Of a stretch of DNA of 64,000 nucleotides, positions 17,454 through 27,891 are shown piece after piece. The stretch is taken from NCBI RefSeq assembly GCF_002934065.1, contig NZ_CP018049.1:53501-117500 (forward strand). The letters are read 5' to 3'. The stretch's first letter is position 1. The number at the start of each line of letters is the position of its first letter. Origin of the DNA: Pseudomonas orientalis (GTDB lineage Bacteria > Pseudomonadota > Gammaproteobacteria > Pseudomonadales > Pseudomonadaceae). The notes under the pieces were generated by a model that worked only from the letters and a program-made list of their open reading frames with translations, was not told the DNA's origin and ran no database searches. The translations under genes were made by a program, and so were the position numbers.

Positions 17454-19595
17454 ATGAGTACCAAGAAGCCAGCCACCCCGCCGAAGAGTGAACTCGCGGG
17501 CACTGATACCCTGGACCGAGGCAATACCAACGCCAAACTGCAGGCGCTGGAAGAATTCCGTTCCGATGCGACCGGTCAGGCCCTGCGCACCAACCAGGGC
17601 GTGAAAATCTCCGACAACCAGAACACCCTGAAGGTCGGCGCGCGTGGCCCGTCGCTGCTGGAAGACTTCATCATGCGTGAAAAAATCACGCACTTTGACC
17701 ATGAGCGTATTCCGGAGCGCATCGTGCATGCCCGTGGTACGGGCGCCCATGGCTATTTCCAGAGCTACGGCGACCATTCGGCGCTGACCAAGGCTGGGTT
17801 CCTACGGACTCCAGAACATAAAACGCCGGTGTTCGCGCGTTTTTCCACAGTGCAGGGCCCGCGCGGTTCCGGTGACACCGTGCGTGACGTACGCGGTTTC
17901 GCCGTGAAGTTTTTCACCGAGGAAGGCAACTTCGACCTGGTGGGCAACAACATGCCGGTGTTCTTCATTCAGGATGCGATCAAGTTTCCTGACTTCGTGC
18001 ATGCCGTTAAGCCTGAGCCGCACAACGAGATTCCTACCGGCGGGTCGGCGCACGATACGTTCTGGGATTTTGTTTCGCTGGTGCCTGAATCGGCGCATAT
18101 GGTGGTGTGGGCAATGTCTGACCGCGCCATTCCAAAAAGCCTGCGTGCCATGCAGGGCTTTGGCGTGCATACCTTCCGTTTGATCAACACCGAAGGCAAA
18201 TCGAGCTTTGTGAAGTTTCACTGGCGGCCGAAAGTCGGCACCTGCTCGCTGGTATGGGACGAAGCGCAAAAGCTGGCCGGTAAAGACACCGACTACCACC
18301 GTCGCGACCTGTGGGAATCGATCGAAAGCGGCGATTACCCTGAGTGGGAGCTGGGCGTGCAGATCGTTGCAGAAGAAGACGAGCATAAGTTCGACTTCGA
18401 CCTGCTCGACCCGACCAAGATCATCCCGGAGGAACTGGTACCGATCACGCCGCTGGGCAAGATGGTGCTCAACCGTAACCCGGACAACTTCTTTGCCGAG
18501 GTCGAGCAGGTTGCGTTCTGCCCGGGCCATATCGTGCCGGGTATCGACTTCACCAACGACCCACTGCTGCAAGGTCGTCTGTTTTCCTACACGGACACCC
18601 AGATCAGCCGTCTCGGCGGGCCGAACTTCCATGAGATCCCGATCAACCGCCCAGTGGCGCCGTTCCATAACGGCCAGCGCGACGCTCAGCATCGCACGGT
18701 GATCGATAAAGGGCGTGCGGCTTATGAGCCCAACTCCATCGATGGCGGCTGGCCGAAGGAAACACCTCCCGGTCCTACGGATGGTGGCTTCGAGACTTAC
18801 TACGAGCGCGTGGATGCCAACAAGGTGCGTGAGCGCAGCGAATCGTTCGGCGACCACTTCTCCCAGGCCACGCTGTTCTTCAACAGCATGAGCCATCACG
18901 AGAAAGAGCACATCATCGCCGCCTACAGCTTCGAGTTGGGCAAGGTCGAGCGCGAACATATCCGTGCCCGCCAGGTGAATGAGATTCTGGCCAACATCGA
19001 CCTGGAACTGGCCAAGCGCGTTGCGCAGAACCTGGGCTTGCCGGCGCCGACCAAAGGCACGGTGCCTGTGCGTGAAACGTCGTTGAAGGAATCGCCGGCC
19101 TTGAGCCAGGTGAACCTGCTGTCGGGTGACATCAAGACGCGCAAAGTGGCAATTCTGGCGGCGAACGGTGTGGACGGCGCGGCGATTGCTGCACTCAAGG
19201 CAGCCCTGGAGGCTGAAGGTGCGCATGCCAAGCTGCTCGGGCCGACGTCGGCGCCTGTGACCACGGCCGATGGCAAGTCGCTGCCGGTGGATGCGTCGAT
19301 GGAAGGCATGCCGTCCATTGCGTTCGACGCGGTGTTTATCCCGGGCGGCAAGGAGTCGGTCAAGACCCTGAGCGGCGACGGCGTGGCATTGCACTACGTG
19401 CTGGAAGCGTACAAGCACCTGAAGGCCATTGCGGTCGCCAGCGACGTGAAGCCATTGCTCGACCTGTTGAAGCTGGAAGCGGATGCGGGGTTGATCGTGG
19501 GGGCGGATGCCAAGGCGTTCAAGGCGTTCTTTGCCGCGATTGCTCAGCATCGGGTGTGGGAGCGTGAGCCGAAGGCTAAGGCGATTCCGGCTTAA
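17454..19595 (+). CDS. katE: Large-subunit catalase HPII
   Basis: Monofunctional heme catalase of 713 residues that removes hydrogen peroxide in the cytoplasm. The clade 2 layout is clear: a long N-terminal arm, catalytic core with the essential histidine H92 ([14 protein letters not shown]), proximal heme tyrosine Y379 ([18 protein letters not shown]), and a C-terminal flavodoxin/DJ-1-like domain (about residues 565-713, [12 protein letters not shown] onward). Translation begins after TAAGGAGTTTTGACTG. It is divergent from metN and monocistronic; a REP doublet begins 25 bases after its stop. Confidence 0.96.
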   Translation: MSTKKPATPPKSELAGTDTLDRGNTNAKLQALEEFRSDATGQALRTNQGVKISDNQNTLKVGARGPSLLEDFIMREKITHFDHERIPERIVHARGTGAHGYFQSYGDHSALTKAGFLRTPEHKTPVFARFSTVQGPRGSGDTVRDVRGFAVKFFTEEGNFDLVGNNMPVFFIQDAIKFPDFVHAVKPEPHNEIPTGGSAHDTFWDFVSLVPESAHMVVWAMSDRAIPKSLRAMQGFGVHTFRLINTEGKSSFVKFHWRPKVGTCSLVWDEAQKLAGKDTDYHRRDLWESIESGDYPEWELGVQIVAEEDEHKFDFDLLDPTKIIPEELVPITPLGKMVLNRNPDNFFAEVEQVAFCPGHIVPGIDFTNDPLLQGRLFSYTDTQISRLGGPNFHEIPINRPVAPFHNGQRDAQHRTVIDKGRAAYEPNSIDGGWPKETPPGPTDGGFETYYERVDANKVRERSESFGDHFSQATLFFNSMSHHEKEHIIAAYSFELGKVEREHIRARQVNEILANIDLELAKRVAQNLGLPAPTKGTVPVRETSLKESPALSQVNLLSGDIKTRKVAILAANGVDGAAIAALKAALEAEGAHAKLLGPTSAPVTTADGKSLPVDASMEGMPSIAFDAVFIPGGKESVKTLSGDGVALHYVLEAYKHLKAIAVASDVKPLLDLLKLEADAGLIVGADAKAFKAFFAAIAQHRVWEREPKAKAIPA

Positions 19596-19620
19596 TTTGT
19601 TGGTTGTTTGTTAGATCGTC

Positions 19621-19691
19621 ATCGGGGGCAAGCCCCCTCCCACACTTGAATGTATTCACAGTTCAAATGTGGGAGGGGGCTTGCCCCCGAT
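19621..19691. repeat. REP doublet, type B (opposite arrangement), copy 4
   Basis: The two REP cores point the other way from type A: CGGGGGCAAGCCCCCTCCC comes first, then GGGAGGGGGCTTGCCCCCG. The spacer is only about 22 bases, including TTGAA and TTCAA arms around TGTATTCACAG. The spacer is related to that of the copy at 42202, read on the opposite strand. It lies between the convergent katE and lipoprotein genes, four bases from the latter's stop. Confidence 0.93.
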
Positions 19692-19695
19692 GCTT

Positions 19696-20415
19696 TTAGT
19701 CCGCTTTACGCGGAATCAGCACAACCTGCGCCGGAATGTGCTTCAGAATCTGCCGGTGAATCTTCAGGTCATACCCCGAATCAATCCGCTTCACCCGTTT
19801 GGCCAGTAATGTGGCCAGCCACGGGTAATCCTCGGTGCGTGGCACCTGGATACTGACGTCGCACTGGTAATTCACCACGTCGGTGGCGATGGCATCCAGC
19901 TGATGGCGCATGGCTTCGACATCCGCCAAATTCAACGCCACGGTGGTGCTCGGCGCCGCCGGGTCGATGACCTTGGCGGCGGGCTTGGCTTCGGCCGCTT
20001 TCAGGGCGGCCTCGGCCTGATCGAGCTCGGCTTTGCGCGCATGACTGATGGCGCTGTTGACGCCGCCGGTCAGGGCCGGGGCCTTGGGCATCAGCGCGCG
20101 GGCACGGCTTAGCGCCGTGGCGGCGGCGTTGACGTCACCCTTTTGCAGCACGATCTGGCTGCGCTGCAAGTAGGCTTCGGCCAGCTGGCGCTGGTAAGCC
20201 TCGAGCGCCGGGTCATTGGGCGATTGGGCCTGCAAGGTGGCGAGCTGGTCTTCGGCCGTGGCCAATTCGCTGCTGGCCAGGTTTTGCTCCAGCTGCGCGA
20301 TGGCCGCCGCGCGCGGGTCCAGCGCTTCGGGAGCGGCGGGCGGTGTGCTTTGACAGGCGCCCAGCAGCAGGGAAAATGCGGCAAGGAGCAGATAACGGAA
20401 AGTGAACGGCTTCAT
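19696..20415 (-). CDS. Lipoprotein with repeated helical segments (PA5502-like)
   Basis: Predicted lipoprotein of 239 residues: lipobox LLGAC (C21) after a hydrophobic signal, then an Ala/Gln-rich helical region with TPR-like character (residues about 35-150), then a C-terminal mixed segment (VNYQCDVSIQVPRTEDYPWLATLLAKRV). The function is unknown. It lies 37 bases downstream of znuB in the same direction, so it may be co-transcribed with the zinc uptake genes. That link is positional only. Confidence 0.8.
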   Translation of the reverse strand: MKPFTFRYLLLAAFSLLLGACQSTPPAAPEALDPRAAAIAQLEQNLASSELATAEDQLATLQAQSPNDPALEAYQRQLAEAYLQRSQIVLQKGDVNAAATALSRARALMPKAPALTGGVNSAISHARKAELDQAEAALKAAEAKPAAKVIDPAAPSTTVALNLADVEAMRHQLDAIATDVVNYQCDVSIQVPRTEDYPWLATLLAKRVKRIDSGYDLKIHRQILKHIPAQVVLIPRKAD

Positions 20416-20452
20416 TCCTGCGACTCTCTATTTGCGCAAAAAGCGAGCAAGT

Positions 20453-21241
20453 CTACACCCCTCGACGGGGCAGGACAAAACTCAGCAGAAACAGGGCGGC
20501 CGCCGACACCACAATCGACGGCCCGGCCGGCGTGTCTTTGAACCATGACAAGGCCAGGCCCCCACACACTGCCAGCATGCCCAGCAGACTGGCGCCGATG
20601 GCCATTTGCTCCGGCGAACGGGCATGGCGCTGAGCGGCGGCGGCTGGAATGATCAGCAGCGAGGTGATCAACAATACGCCGACAATCTTCATCGCGACAG
20701 CGATCACCACCGCGATCAACAGCATCAGCGCCAGGCGCAGGGCCGGCACGGGCAAACCTTCGACCGTTGCAAGCTCCTCGTGCACGGTGATTGCCAGCAG
20801 CGGGCGCCACAGGCTCACCAGCACCAAAAGCACCGCCGCGCTACCACCGAGGATCCACGCAAGATCGGTAGGGCTGATCGCCAGCAGATCGCCAAACAGG
20901 TAGGCCATCAGGTCGATGCGCACTTCATGCATGAAGCTCAGTACCACCAGGCCCAGGGACAGGGTGCTCGGCGCCAGGATGCCCAGCAGCGTGTCGGACG
21001 CCAGCGGCTGGCGCTGCTGCAGCGTCACCAGTAACACCGCCAGCAGCAGGCAGCCGACGGTTACGGCGATGGTCGGGCTCACGTCGAGCAGGAAGCCCAT
21101 GGCCACGCCAAGCAGTGCGGCATGGGACAGGGTGTCGCCAAAGTACGCCATGCGCCGCCAGACCACGAACGAGCCCAATGGGCCCGCGACCAACGCCAAA
21201 GCCAAGCCTGCCAGCAGGGCGTAGAGCAGAAAATCAGCCAT
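20453..21241 (-). CDS. znuB: Zinc ABC transporter permease
   Basis: Inner-membrane permease of 262 residues with about eight helices, of the ABC-3 family for Zn/Mn. Characteristic blocks are [26 protein letters not shown] and [21 protein letters not shown]. The start at 21241 ([12 protein letters not shown]) is used because it overlaps the znuC 3' end by eight bases; the longer upstream extension is unlikely. It works with ZnuC and ZnuA. Confidence 0.94.
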   Translation of the reverse strand: MADFLLYALLAGLALALVAGPLGSFVVWRRMAYFGDTLSHAALLGVAMGFLLDVSPTIAVTVGCLLLAVLLVTLQQRQPLASDTLLGILAPSTLSLGLVVLSFMHEVRIDLMAYLFGDLLAISPTDLAWILGGSAAVLLVLVSLWRPLLAITVHEELATVEGLPVPALRLALMLLIAVVIAVAMKIVGVLLITSLLIIPAAAAQRHARSPEQMAIGASLLGMLAVCGGLALSWFKDTPAGPSIVVSAAALFLLSFVLPRRGV

Positions 21242-22013
21242 GCTTGCAGCTATCTCCATGAACGTGGGGGGTAGAAGCGTCATCGACAACGGCGCCATGC
21301 AGATCGTGGGCATGGTCGTGATGGTGATGGTAGATCGCCAGACTTTGCGCGTTTTTGCCGAACAGCTCGACGAACGCCGGGTCGCCGCTGACCTGTTCCG
21401 GGTGGCCGGAGCAGCACACGTGACGGTTGAGGCAGACCACTTGATCGGTGGTGCTCATCACCAGGTGCAAGTCGTGGGAGACCATCAGCACGCCGCAGCC
21501 ATGGCGGTCGCGCAAACGGGTAATCAGGCTGTACAGCTCGGCCTGGCCGGCGACGTCGACGCCTTGCACCGGCTCATCGAGCACCAGCAGCTCCGGCTCG
21601 CGCAGCAGGGCGCGGGCCAGCAGCACGCGCTGCATTTCACCGCCGGAGATGCTCTGCACCGGGCTGTCGATCACCTGTTCGGCGCCGACTTCCTTGAGCG
21701 CCGCTTGGGCGCGGGCGCGGTCTACACCGGGCACCAGGCGCAGAAAGCGCAATACCGACAGCGGCAGTGTGGGGTCCACGTGCAGCTTCTGCGGCATATA
21801 GCCCACGCGCAGCCGGGGCTTGCGCCATACGCTGCCGCGGTCGGGCTTGAGCAAGCCGAGCACGGCGCGCACCAGGGTGGTCTTGCCGGCGCCGTTGGGG
21901 CCGATCAGGGTCACGATCTGCCCCGGCTCCACGCTCAGCGCAATGTTGTCCAGCACGTGTTGCCCGGCGAACGTGACCCCGACCTGCTCCAGGCGGATTA
22001 ACGGGTTGCTCAT
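21234..22013 (-). CDS. znuC: Zinc ABC transporter ATPase with His-rich tail
   Basis: ATP-binding subunit of 259 residues. Walker A is GPNGAGKTT, the signature [15 protein letters not shown], Walker [13 protein letters not shown] and the H-loop VSHDLH. The last 35 or so residues are histidine-rich ([14 protein letters not shown], then [10 protein letters not shown]), which suggests zinc binding or sensing by the ATPase itself. It starts at the Zur stop codon (TGATG) and overlaps znuB downstream. Confidence 0.94.
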   Translation of the reverse strand: MSNPLIRLEQVGVTFAGQHVLDNIALSVEPGQIVTLIGPNGAGKTTLVRAVLGLLKPDRGSVWRKPRLRVGYMPQKLHVDPTLPLSVLRFLRLVPGVDRARAQAALKEVGAEQVIDSPVQSISGGEMQRVLLARALLREPELLVLDEPVQGVDVAGQAELYSLITRLRDRHGCGVLMVSHDLHLVMSTTDQVVCLNRHVCCSGHPEQVSGDPAFVELFGKNAQSLAIYHHHHDHAHDLHGAVVDDASTPHVHGDSCKHG

Positions 22014-22495
22014 CAAGCCCCCTGACAGCCCGAGCACAGGCCGACCACTTCGACCGTTTGCCCTTCGACGCTGAAGCCGACTCCGGCGGCGCTTTTGATG
22101 ATGGCATCACTGATGCTTTTCTGTTCAAGCTCAATGGCGGCGTGGCACTCGCGGCAAATCAGGAACTGGCCCTGGTGCGCGTGCTCCGGGTGGTTGCAGC
22201 CGACAAACGCGTTGAGCGAGGCGATGCGGTGCACCAGGCCGTTTTCCAGCAGGAAATCCAGCGCGCGGTAAACCGTAGGCGGCGCGGCGCGGCGGCCGTC
22301 CTGCTCGCTGAGTACGCCGAGGATGTCATACGCGCCCAGCGGCTTGTGGCTTTGCCACACCAGCTCCAGCACGCGACGACGCAGCGCGGTCAGGCGCAAA
22401 CCCTTCTGCGCGCATAGGGTGTCGGCCTCCGACAATGCGCTGTGAACGCAGTGAGAGTGGTCGTGGGGACGGCTGGCAAGCGGTGTAATAGGCAT
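22013..22495 (-). CDS. zur: Zinc uptake regulator, Fur family
   Basis: Metal-dependent repressor of 160 residues with a winged-helix N-terminal half ([16 protein letters not shown], then [20 protein letters not shown]) and a C-terminal dimerisation half. The metal-binding residues visible are [18 protein letters not shown] and the terminal CSGCQ, the structural zinc cysteines of Fur proteins. The ATG at 22495 is preferred to an upstream TTG. It heads zur-znuC-znuB and is divergent from znuA, as expected for autoregulation by zinc. Confidence 0.93.
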   Translation of the reverse strand: MPITPLASRPHDHSHCVHSALSEADTLCAQKGLRLTALRRRVLELVWQSHKPLGAYDILGVLSEQDGRRAAPPTVYRALDFLLENGLVHRIASLNAFVGCNHPEHAHQGQFLICRECHAAIELEQKSISDAIIKSAAGVGFSVEGQTVEVVGLCSGCQGA

Positions 22496-22518
22496 GAGCG
22501 GCAACAGATATTTGATAG

Positions 22519-22541
22519 AGACGTTATTATGTTACCTGTTC
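22519..22541. promoter_or_regulatory. Candidate Zur operator between zur and znuA
   Basis: The only AT-rich, partly dyadic sequence in the 67-base divergent gap is GACGTTATTATGTTACCTG, resembling the GTTATAATATAAC core of gammaproteobacterial Zur boxes. The dyad is imperfect. Position between znuA and zur is the main support. Confidence 0.45.
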
Positions 22542-22562
22542 CTACGCCATTGAGTGGTCATC

Positions 22563-23483
22563 GTGTCCCGACTTTTTCCCGTTTTTGTCGTATTTGTCAC
22601 CAGTTTGTTCGTGGCTGGCGCCGCTCAGGCCGACGTCAAGGTGCTGACCAGCATCAAGCCGCTGCAACTGATTGCCGCTGCCGTGCAGGACGGTGTAGCC
22701 GTTCCGGAGGTGCTGCTGCCACCAGGCGCATCGCCACATAATTTCGCACTGCGCCCATCCGACGTACGGCGCGTGCAGTCGGTCGATCTGCTGTACTGGA
22801 TCGGGCCGGACATGGAAACGTTTCTGCCGCGCGTGCTGAAGGGCCGCACGGCGCCAACCGTGGCGGTGCAGGATCTGCCAGGCATGAAACTTCGCATTTT
22901 CGGCGAAGATAGCCACTCTCACGCTGACGAAGCCGATGAACATGATCACGATCATCGCCCTGGCAGTGTGGATGCGCATTTGTGGTTGTCGACGGTGAAC
23001 GCCCGCGTAATTGCCGCGCGTATGGCGGCTGACCTCAGTGCGGCCGACCCGGCCAACGCCGAGCGTTATCAAAGCAACGCCAAAGCCTTCGAGGGGCGCC
23101 TGGATGCGCTGGACATACGTCTGAAGAAGCGTCTGGCAAGCGTTGAAGGCAAGCCTTACTTTGTCTTTCACGAAGCCTTTGATTACTTCGAAGACGCTTA
23201 CGGCTTGAAGCACGCCGGCGTGTTCAGCGTAGCCGCCGAAGTGCAGCCCGGCGCCCAGCATGTGGCGGCGATGCGTACGCGGCTGCAGGAAGTGGGCAAG
23301 ACGTGCGTGTTCAGCGAGCCGCCGTTGCGGCCGCGATTGGCCGAAACATTGGTTGCCGGGTTGCCGGTTAAATTGGCGGAGCTGGATGCGCTGGGCGGCT
23401 ACACCCCGGCCACTGCCCAGGGCTATGAGCAGGTGCTGGAGAAATTGGGCAACGACCTGGCCGGGTGCCTTGAATCACTCTGA
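22563..23483 (+). CDS. znuA: Zinc ABC transporter substrate-binding protein
   Basis: Periplasmic zinc-binding protein of 306 residues (cluster A-I). It has a signal peptide ending near GAAQA, the first ligand region GASPHNFALRPSDVRR, a His/Asp-rich loop (HSHADEADEHDHDH) that gathers zinc, HLWLS, and VFHEAFDYFEDAYGL with further ligands. GTG at 22563 is chosen since it gives the family N terminus and has GAGTGG eight bases upstream; an in-frame GTG three codons earlier is possible. Divergent from zur. Confidence 0.93.
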   Translation: MSRLFPVFVVFVTSLFVAGAAQADVKVLTSIKPLQLIAAAVQDGVAVPEVLLPPGASPHNFALRPSDVRRVQSVDLLYWIGPDMETFLPRVLKGRTAPTVAVQDLPGMKLRIFGEDSHSHADEADEHDHDHRPGSVDAHLWLSTVNARVIAARMAADLSAADPANAERYQSNAKAFEGRLDALDIRLKKRLASVEGKPYFVFHEAFDYFEDAYGLKHAGVFSVAAEVQPGAQHVAAMRTRLQEVGKTCVFSEPPLRPRLAETLVAGLPVKLAELDALGGYTPATAQGYEQVLEKLGNDLAGCLESL

Positions 23484-23500
23484 CAGTCGCCGCAAATCAA

Positions 23501-23592
23501 ATGTGGGAGGGGGCTTGCCCCCGATGAGGGAGTGTCAGTGAATACATCAGTGACTGACCCACTTTCATCGGGGGCAAGCCCCCTCCCACACT
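23501..23592. repeat. REP doublet, type A, copy 5
   Basis: Inverted REP cores flank a spacer holding GTGTCAGTG and TGACTGACCCAC as an inner inverted repeat. It is between the convergent znuA and thrB genes and ends four bases before the thrB stop. Confidence 0.93.
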
Positions 23593-23595
23593 TTT

Positions 23596-24549
23596 TTAGA
23601 GCGCGAACGGCAGATGCACAGCCACCTGTTGGCGCTGCAGCAGGCGATGCTCGAATTCGGCAGGGTCGTGAATAAGCACATCCTGCCCGGCAAACGACTC
23701 GGCTGCGATCAGCCGCGACAGCCAGAACCGTACGCACGCCACGCGCAGCAGGGTCGGCCATAGCTCGGCTTCCTTCGCGGTAAACGGCCGCAACCCTGCA
23801 TAAGCACCCAGCAGCGCACGGGCGCGCGGCCCATCAATCACGCCGTCGGCGTTCGAACACCAGTCATTCAAGGCGATGGCGACGTCATACAGCATCGGCC
23901 CGGAGCAGGCGTTGTAGAAGTCGATCAGGCCGGTCAGGTGCGTGCCTTCGAACATCGCGTTGTCGCGAAACAGGTCGGCGTGAACGTTGGCGCGTGGCAG
24001 GGCGAGAATCTGCGCCTTGTGGGCTTCTATCTCGTTCAACGCGTCCTGCAACAGGCGCTGTTGTGCGTCGTTCAGATGCGAAATCAACTGCGCGCCTTCA
24101 CTGAGCATCCACTCCAGCCCGCGATCGGTCCTGCGCTCCAGGACCTTGTCGCCCTGGGTCGCCAGGTGCAGGTGGCCGAGCAGGTCGCCGACCTGGGCGC
24201 AATGCTGGGCGTTGGCGTCCTTGATGTGCTTGCCGGCCAGGCGCGGTTGCAGCAAGGCAGGTTTGCCCTTGAGTTCGCGCAAAGCGATACCGTCGGTGGT
24301 ACGCAGGGCGTAGGGCACCGGCAGGTCGGCGTCGTGGAGCACGTCGAGCAGTTCGATAAAGAACGGCATTTCTGCCACGGGGCCGCGCTCAACCAGGGTC
24401 AGGACGAACTCGCCATGCTCCAGGCTGATAAAGAAATTGGTGTTTTCGCTACCGGCGGCAATCCCCTGGAAATCAAGCAGGCGGCCGAGCCCGTAAGGGG
24501 CAAGAAAGGTTTCCAGCTCGGGCCGAGCCAGGGGGGTGAACACAGACAT
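23596..24549 (-). CDS. thrB: Homoserine kinase, aminoglycoside-phosphotransferase type
   Basis: Enzyme of 317 residues that phosphorylates L-homoserine in threonine synthesis. It belongs to the APH/choline-kinase fold ThrB seen in pseudomonads, not the GHMP type. Motifs: N-terminal YGLGRLLDFQGIAAGSENTNFFI (nucleotide loop), catalytic HADLFRDNAMF (Brenner motif HxDxxxxN) and metal-binding LIDFYNACSGPMLYDVAIALNDWC. The downstream side is a REP doublet; a DUF2782 gene lies 56 bases upstream in the same direction. Confidence 0.92.
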   Translation of the reverse strand: MSVFTPLARPELETFLAPYGLGRLLDFQGIAAGSENTNFFISLEHGEFVLTLVERGPVAEMPFFIELLDVLHDADLPVPYALRTTDGIALRELKGKPALLQPRLAGKHIKDANAQHCAQVGDLLGHLHLATQGDKVLERRTDRGLEWMLSEGAQLISHLNDAQQRLLQDALNEIEAHKAQILALPRANVHADLFRDNAMFEGTHLTGLIDFYNACSGPMLYDVAIALNDWCSNADGVIDGPRARALLGAYAGLRPFTAKEAELWPTLLRVACVRFWLSRLIAAESFAGQDVLIHDPAEFEHRLLQRQQVAVHLPFAL

Positions 24550-24605
24550 GGTTAAAACTGCCGTTACGGGCGCCGCTCAGGGCGGCGCCGGTTGAAATTA
24601 GGGAA

Positions 24606-24896
24606 TCATTTCCATTCGAAGATCTTCCATGACGGGATCAGCATATCCGGCTGGTCAGAACGGATGAAGTTCGCGTCGGTTCCATCGGCGCGGACCAGGA
24701 AATACGGTGGAGCGCCTTTTGGCGTGACCTTGATGGCGTACAGGAAGCCATTTTGGCGGTACTCCTGGATAGTCTTGTCGCCTTCCGTGCGAATGGTCAC
24801 CTCCGGATCACCCGACGGGGCATCGTCGGCCGCCATGGCAGCCATCGGAGCGAGTGCAATCAAGCCAGTGAACAGCAGGCGATTGAATGTACGCAT
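24606..24896 (-). CDS. DUF2782 periplasmic protein
   Basis: Small exported protein of 96 residues: signal peptide (to about AAMA), then an acidic stretch and the DUF2782 core EVTIRTEGDKTIQEYRQNGFLYAIKVTPKGAPPYFLV. The function is unknown. It is commonly encoded between polA and thrB in Pseudomonas, as here. It is divergent from polA with a 74-base gap, and probably co-transcribed with thrB. Confidence 0.85.
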   Translation of the reverse strand: MRTFNRLLFTGLIALAPMAAMAADDAPSGDPEVTIRTEGDKTIQEYRQNGFLYAIKVTPKGAPPYFLVRADGTDANFIRSDQPDMLIPSWKIFEWK

Positions 24897-24970
24897 GATA
24901 ACCTTGTCCCTTTGTTTTCATTGGTCCGGCTATTCTAGCGCCTGACCCGCCGAAAAGGTTGATCCTGCTC

Positions 24971-27766
24971 ATGAGCCAAGCGCCCCTCGTCCTGGTGGAC
25001 GGTTCTTCTTATCTGTACCGCGCCTTCCACGCGCTGCCACCGCTGACCACCTCCAAAGGCCTGCCGACCGGTGCGGTCAAGGGCGTGTTGAACATGCTCA
25101 AGAGCCTGCGCAAGCAATACCCGGACAGCCCGTTCGCCGTGGTGTTCGACGCCAAGGGCGGGACCTTTCGCGATGAAATGTTCGCCGACTACAAAGCCAA
25201 TCGCCCGAGCATGCCCGATGACATGCGCCTGCAGATCGAGCCCCTGCACCAGAGCGTGATAGCCCTGGGCTTCCCGTTGCTGTGCGTCGAAGGCGTCGAG
25301 GCCGATGATGTGATCGGCACCCTGGCCCGCAGCAGCGCCGCCGCTGACCGCCCGGTGGTGATCTCCACCGGCGACAAGGACATGGCGCAACTGGTGGATG
25401 GGCACATTACCCTGGTCAACACCATGACCGGTAGTTCGATGGACATCGAGGGCGTAAAGGAGAAATTCGGCGTCGCTCCGGAGCAGATCATCGATTATCT
25501 GGCGCTGATGGGCGATTCCTCCGACAACATCCCTGGGGTTCCCGGCATCGGTCCGAAGACCGCCTCCGGTTTGCTGGTGGGGGTCAATGGCGGTCTCAAA
25601 GAGCTGTATGAGCAGTTGGACATTGTGCCGACCCTGCCGATTCGGGGCGCCAAGACGCTGGCGGCGAAGCTGGAAGAGCACAGGGAGATGGCGTTCCTGT
25701 CCTATCGGCTGGCGACGATCAAAATCGACGTGCCCCTGGACATCGGCCTGGACGACTTGCACCTGATCGAGCCGGATCGCGAAAAGTTGCTGGAGCTGTA
25801 CACGCTGCTCGAGTTCAAGAGCTGGTACGACGAGATCCAGCGCGATAGCAAGCGTGTCGAACTCAAGGCGGCCAACGAAGTTGCGCCTGCCGCCGAGGCC
25901 CCTGCCGAGGTGGTTATCGCGGTGCCGGTGGAGACGGTTTACACCACTATCCTTGACCAGGCCACGTTCGATCTATGGTTGAAGAAACTCACCGATGCGC
26001 CGTTGTTTGCCTTCGATACCGAGACCACCGGTATCGACGCCCAGCAGGCTCAATTGGTCGGGCTGTCGTTTGCGGTGCAGGCCCATGAAGCTGCCTATAT
26101 CCCGCTGACGCATGCCTACACCGGCGCGCCGGAGCAATTGGACCGTGACACCGTGCTGCTGGCCTTGAAACCTTTGCTGGAAGATCCGGCCAGGCTCAAG
26201 GTCGGCCAGCACGCCAAGTTCGACATGAACATCCTGGCCAACTGCGCCATCGGTGGCGACCCGGCGCAGGGCATCACCGTGCGCGGCATCGCTTTCGATA
26301 CCATGCTCGAATCCTACGTGCTGAACTCCACCGCGACCCGCCACGACATGGACAGCCTGGCGAAGAAGTACCTGGACCACGACACGGTCAGCTTCCAGGA
26401 CATCGCTGGCAGGGGCGCCAAGCAGCTGACCTTCGACCAGATTGCCCTTGAGCAAGCCGGCCCCTACGCGGCCGAAGATGCCGACGTGACCTTGCGCCTG
26501 CATCAGGAACTGCATGCGAAGTTGACCGCGATCCCGAGCCTGGCCAGTGTGCTGACGGATATCGAAATACCGCTGGTGCCGGTGCTGGCACGTATCGAGC
26601 GCCAGGGCGCCTTGGTGGACAAGGACCTGCTGGGCATCCAGAGCATCGAGCTGGGCAACAAGATGATCGAGCTGGAGCGCCAGGCCTTCGAAATCGCCGG
26701 TGAGGCATTCAACCTGGGTTCGCCCAAGCAGCTCGGGGCGATCCTCTACGAGAAGCTCGGCATGCCCGTGTTGAAAAAAACCGGCAAGGGCCAGGCATCC
26801 ACCGCCGAAGAAGTGCTGGCCAAACTGGCGGAGGATGATTTTCCATTGCCCAAGGTACTCATGCAGTACCGCAGCATGAGCAAGCTAAAAAGCACCTACA
26901 CCGACCGTCTGCCGGAACAGATCAACCCGCGTACCGGGCGTATTCATACGTCCTACCACCAGGCGGTGGCGGCGACCGGGCGTCTGTCCTCCAGCGATCC
27001 GAACCTGCAGAACATCCCGGTGCGCACCGCCGAGGGGCGACGCATTCGCCAGGCGTTTATCGCGCCCAAGGGTTACAAGCTGCTGGCGGCGGACTATTCG
27101 CAGATCGAACTGCGGATCATGGCGCACCTGTCGAAGGACGAAGGGTTGATGAATGCCTTTCGCAACGACCTGGACGTGCACACCGCCACGGCTGCCGAGG
27201 TCTTCAAGGTTGAATTGACCGAGGTCACCTCCAACCAGCGCCGCAGTGCCAAGGCGATCAACTTCGGCCTGATCTACGGCATGGGTGCCCAGAAGCTGGG
27301 CAAGGACATTGGCGTCGACACCAAGACTGCCAAGGCCTATATCGATGTGTACTTCGCCCGCTATCCCGGGGTGCGCGAGTACATGGAGCGCACCCGTGCC
27401 CAGGCGGCGGACCAGGGCTACGTGGAAACCTTCTTCGGGCGGCGCCTGTACTTGCCGGATATCAACTCCAACAAGCCTCAGGAGCGCGCGGCGGCAGAAC
27501 GCACCGCGATCAACGCGCCAATGCAGGGCACGGCAGCGGACATCATCAAGAAAGCCATGGTGAAGGTGGACAACTGGCTGACGGAATCAGGCCTGGACGC
27601 CAAGGTCATTCTCCAGGTGCACGACGAACTGGTACTGGAGGTCCGTGAGGATCTGGTCGCCGAGGTCAGCGAAAGAATTCGCGAGCACATGAGCGCTGCG
27701 GCTCAGTTGGACGTGCCCCTGGTGGTGGACGTGGGCGTTGGCGATAACTGGGACGAGGCGCATTGA
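24971..27766 (+). CDS. polA: DNA polymerase I
   Basis: Repair and lagging-strand polymerase of 931 residues with all three activities. Residues 1-290 form the 5'-3' nuclease ([44 protein letters not shown]). The 3'-5' exonuclease starts near residue 330 with intact FDTETTG (D349, E351). The polymerase domain holds motif A DYSQIELR (D708), motif [17 protein letters not shown] and motif [10 protein letters not shown] (H884, D885). ATG at 24971 is used rather than the TTG four codons upstream. Confidence 0.97.
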   Translation: MSQAPLVLVDGSSYLYRAFHALPPLTTSKGLPTGAVKGVLNMLKSLRKQYPDSPFAVVFDAKGGTFRDEMFADYKANRPSMPDDMRLQIEPLHQSVIALGFPLLCVEGVEADDVIGTLARSSAAADRPVVISTGDKDMAQLVDGHITLVNTMTGSSMDIEGVKEKFGVAPEQIIDYLALMGDSSDNIPGVPGIGPKTASGLLVGVNGGLKELYEQLDIVPTLPIRGAKTLAAKLEEHREMAFLSYRLATIKIDVPLDIGLDDLHLIEPDREKLLELYTLLEFKSWYDEIQRDSKRVELKAANEVAPAAEAPAEVVIAVPVETVYTTILDQATFDLWLKKLTDAPLFAFDTETTGIDAQQAQLVGLSFAVQAHEAAYIPLTHAYTGAPEQLDRDTVLLALKPLLEDPARLKVGQHAKFDMNILANCAIGGDPAQGITVRGIAFDTMLESYVLNSTATRHDMDSLAKKYLDHDTVSFQDIAGRGAKQLTFDQIALEQAGPYAAEDADVTLRLHQELHAKLTAIPSLASVLTDIEIPLVPVLARIERQGALVDKDLLGIQSIELGNKMIELERQAFEIAGEAFNLGSPKQLGAILYEKLGMPVLKKTGKGQASTAEEVLAKLAEDDFPLPKVLMQYRSMSKLKSTYTDRLPEQINPRTGRIHTSYHQAVAATGRLSSSDPNLQNIPVRTAEGRRIRQAFIAPKGYKLLAADYSQIELRIMAHLSKDEGLMNAFRNDLDVHTATAAEVFKVELTEVTSNQRRSAKAINFGLIYGMGAQKLGKDIGVDTKTAKAYIDVYFARYPGVREYMERTRAQAADQGYVETFFGRRLYLPDINSNKPQERAAAERTAINAPMQGTAADIIKKAMVKVDNWLTESGLDAKVILQVHDELVLEVREDLVAEVSERIREHMSAAAQLDVPLVVDVGVGDNWDEAH

Positions 27767-27857
27767 TTCTGCGGTTTCGCCGTCACAATCGGTGATGGCG
27801 AAACGCTTTAGATCGGAAGCTACCGTCAGTTATTTCCAAGTGTTTTTTGAATCTGCC

Positions 27858-27886
27858 GGAACTTAACCTGTGAACTGCCACTCAGA
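27858..27886 (+). promoter_or_regulatory. AlgU (sigma22/RpoE-type) promoter
   Basis: GGAACTT at 27858-27864 and TCAGA at 27882-27886 with a 17-base spacer fit the AlgU consensus GAACTT-N16/17-TCTGA. The predicted start is near 27892. It lies just where the sRNA ErsA is transcribed from an AlgU-dependent promoter in P. aeruginosa. Confidence 0.8.
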
Positions 27887-27891
27887 GTTAC

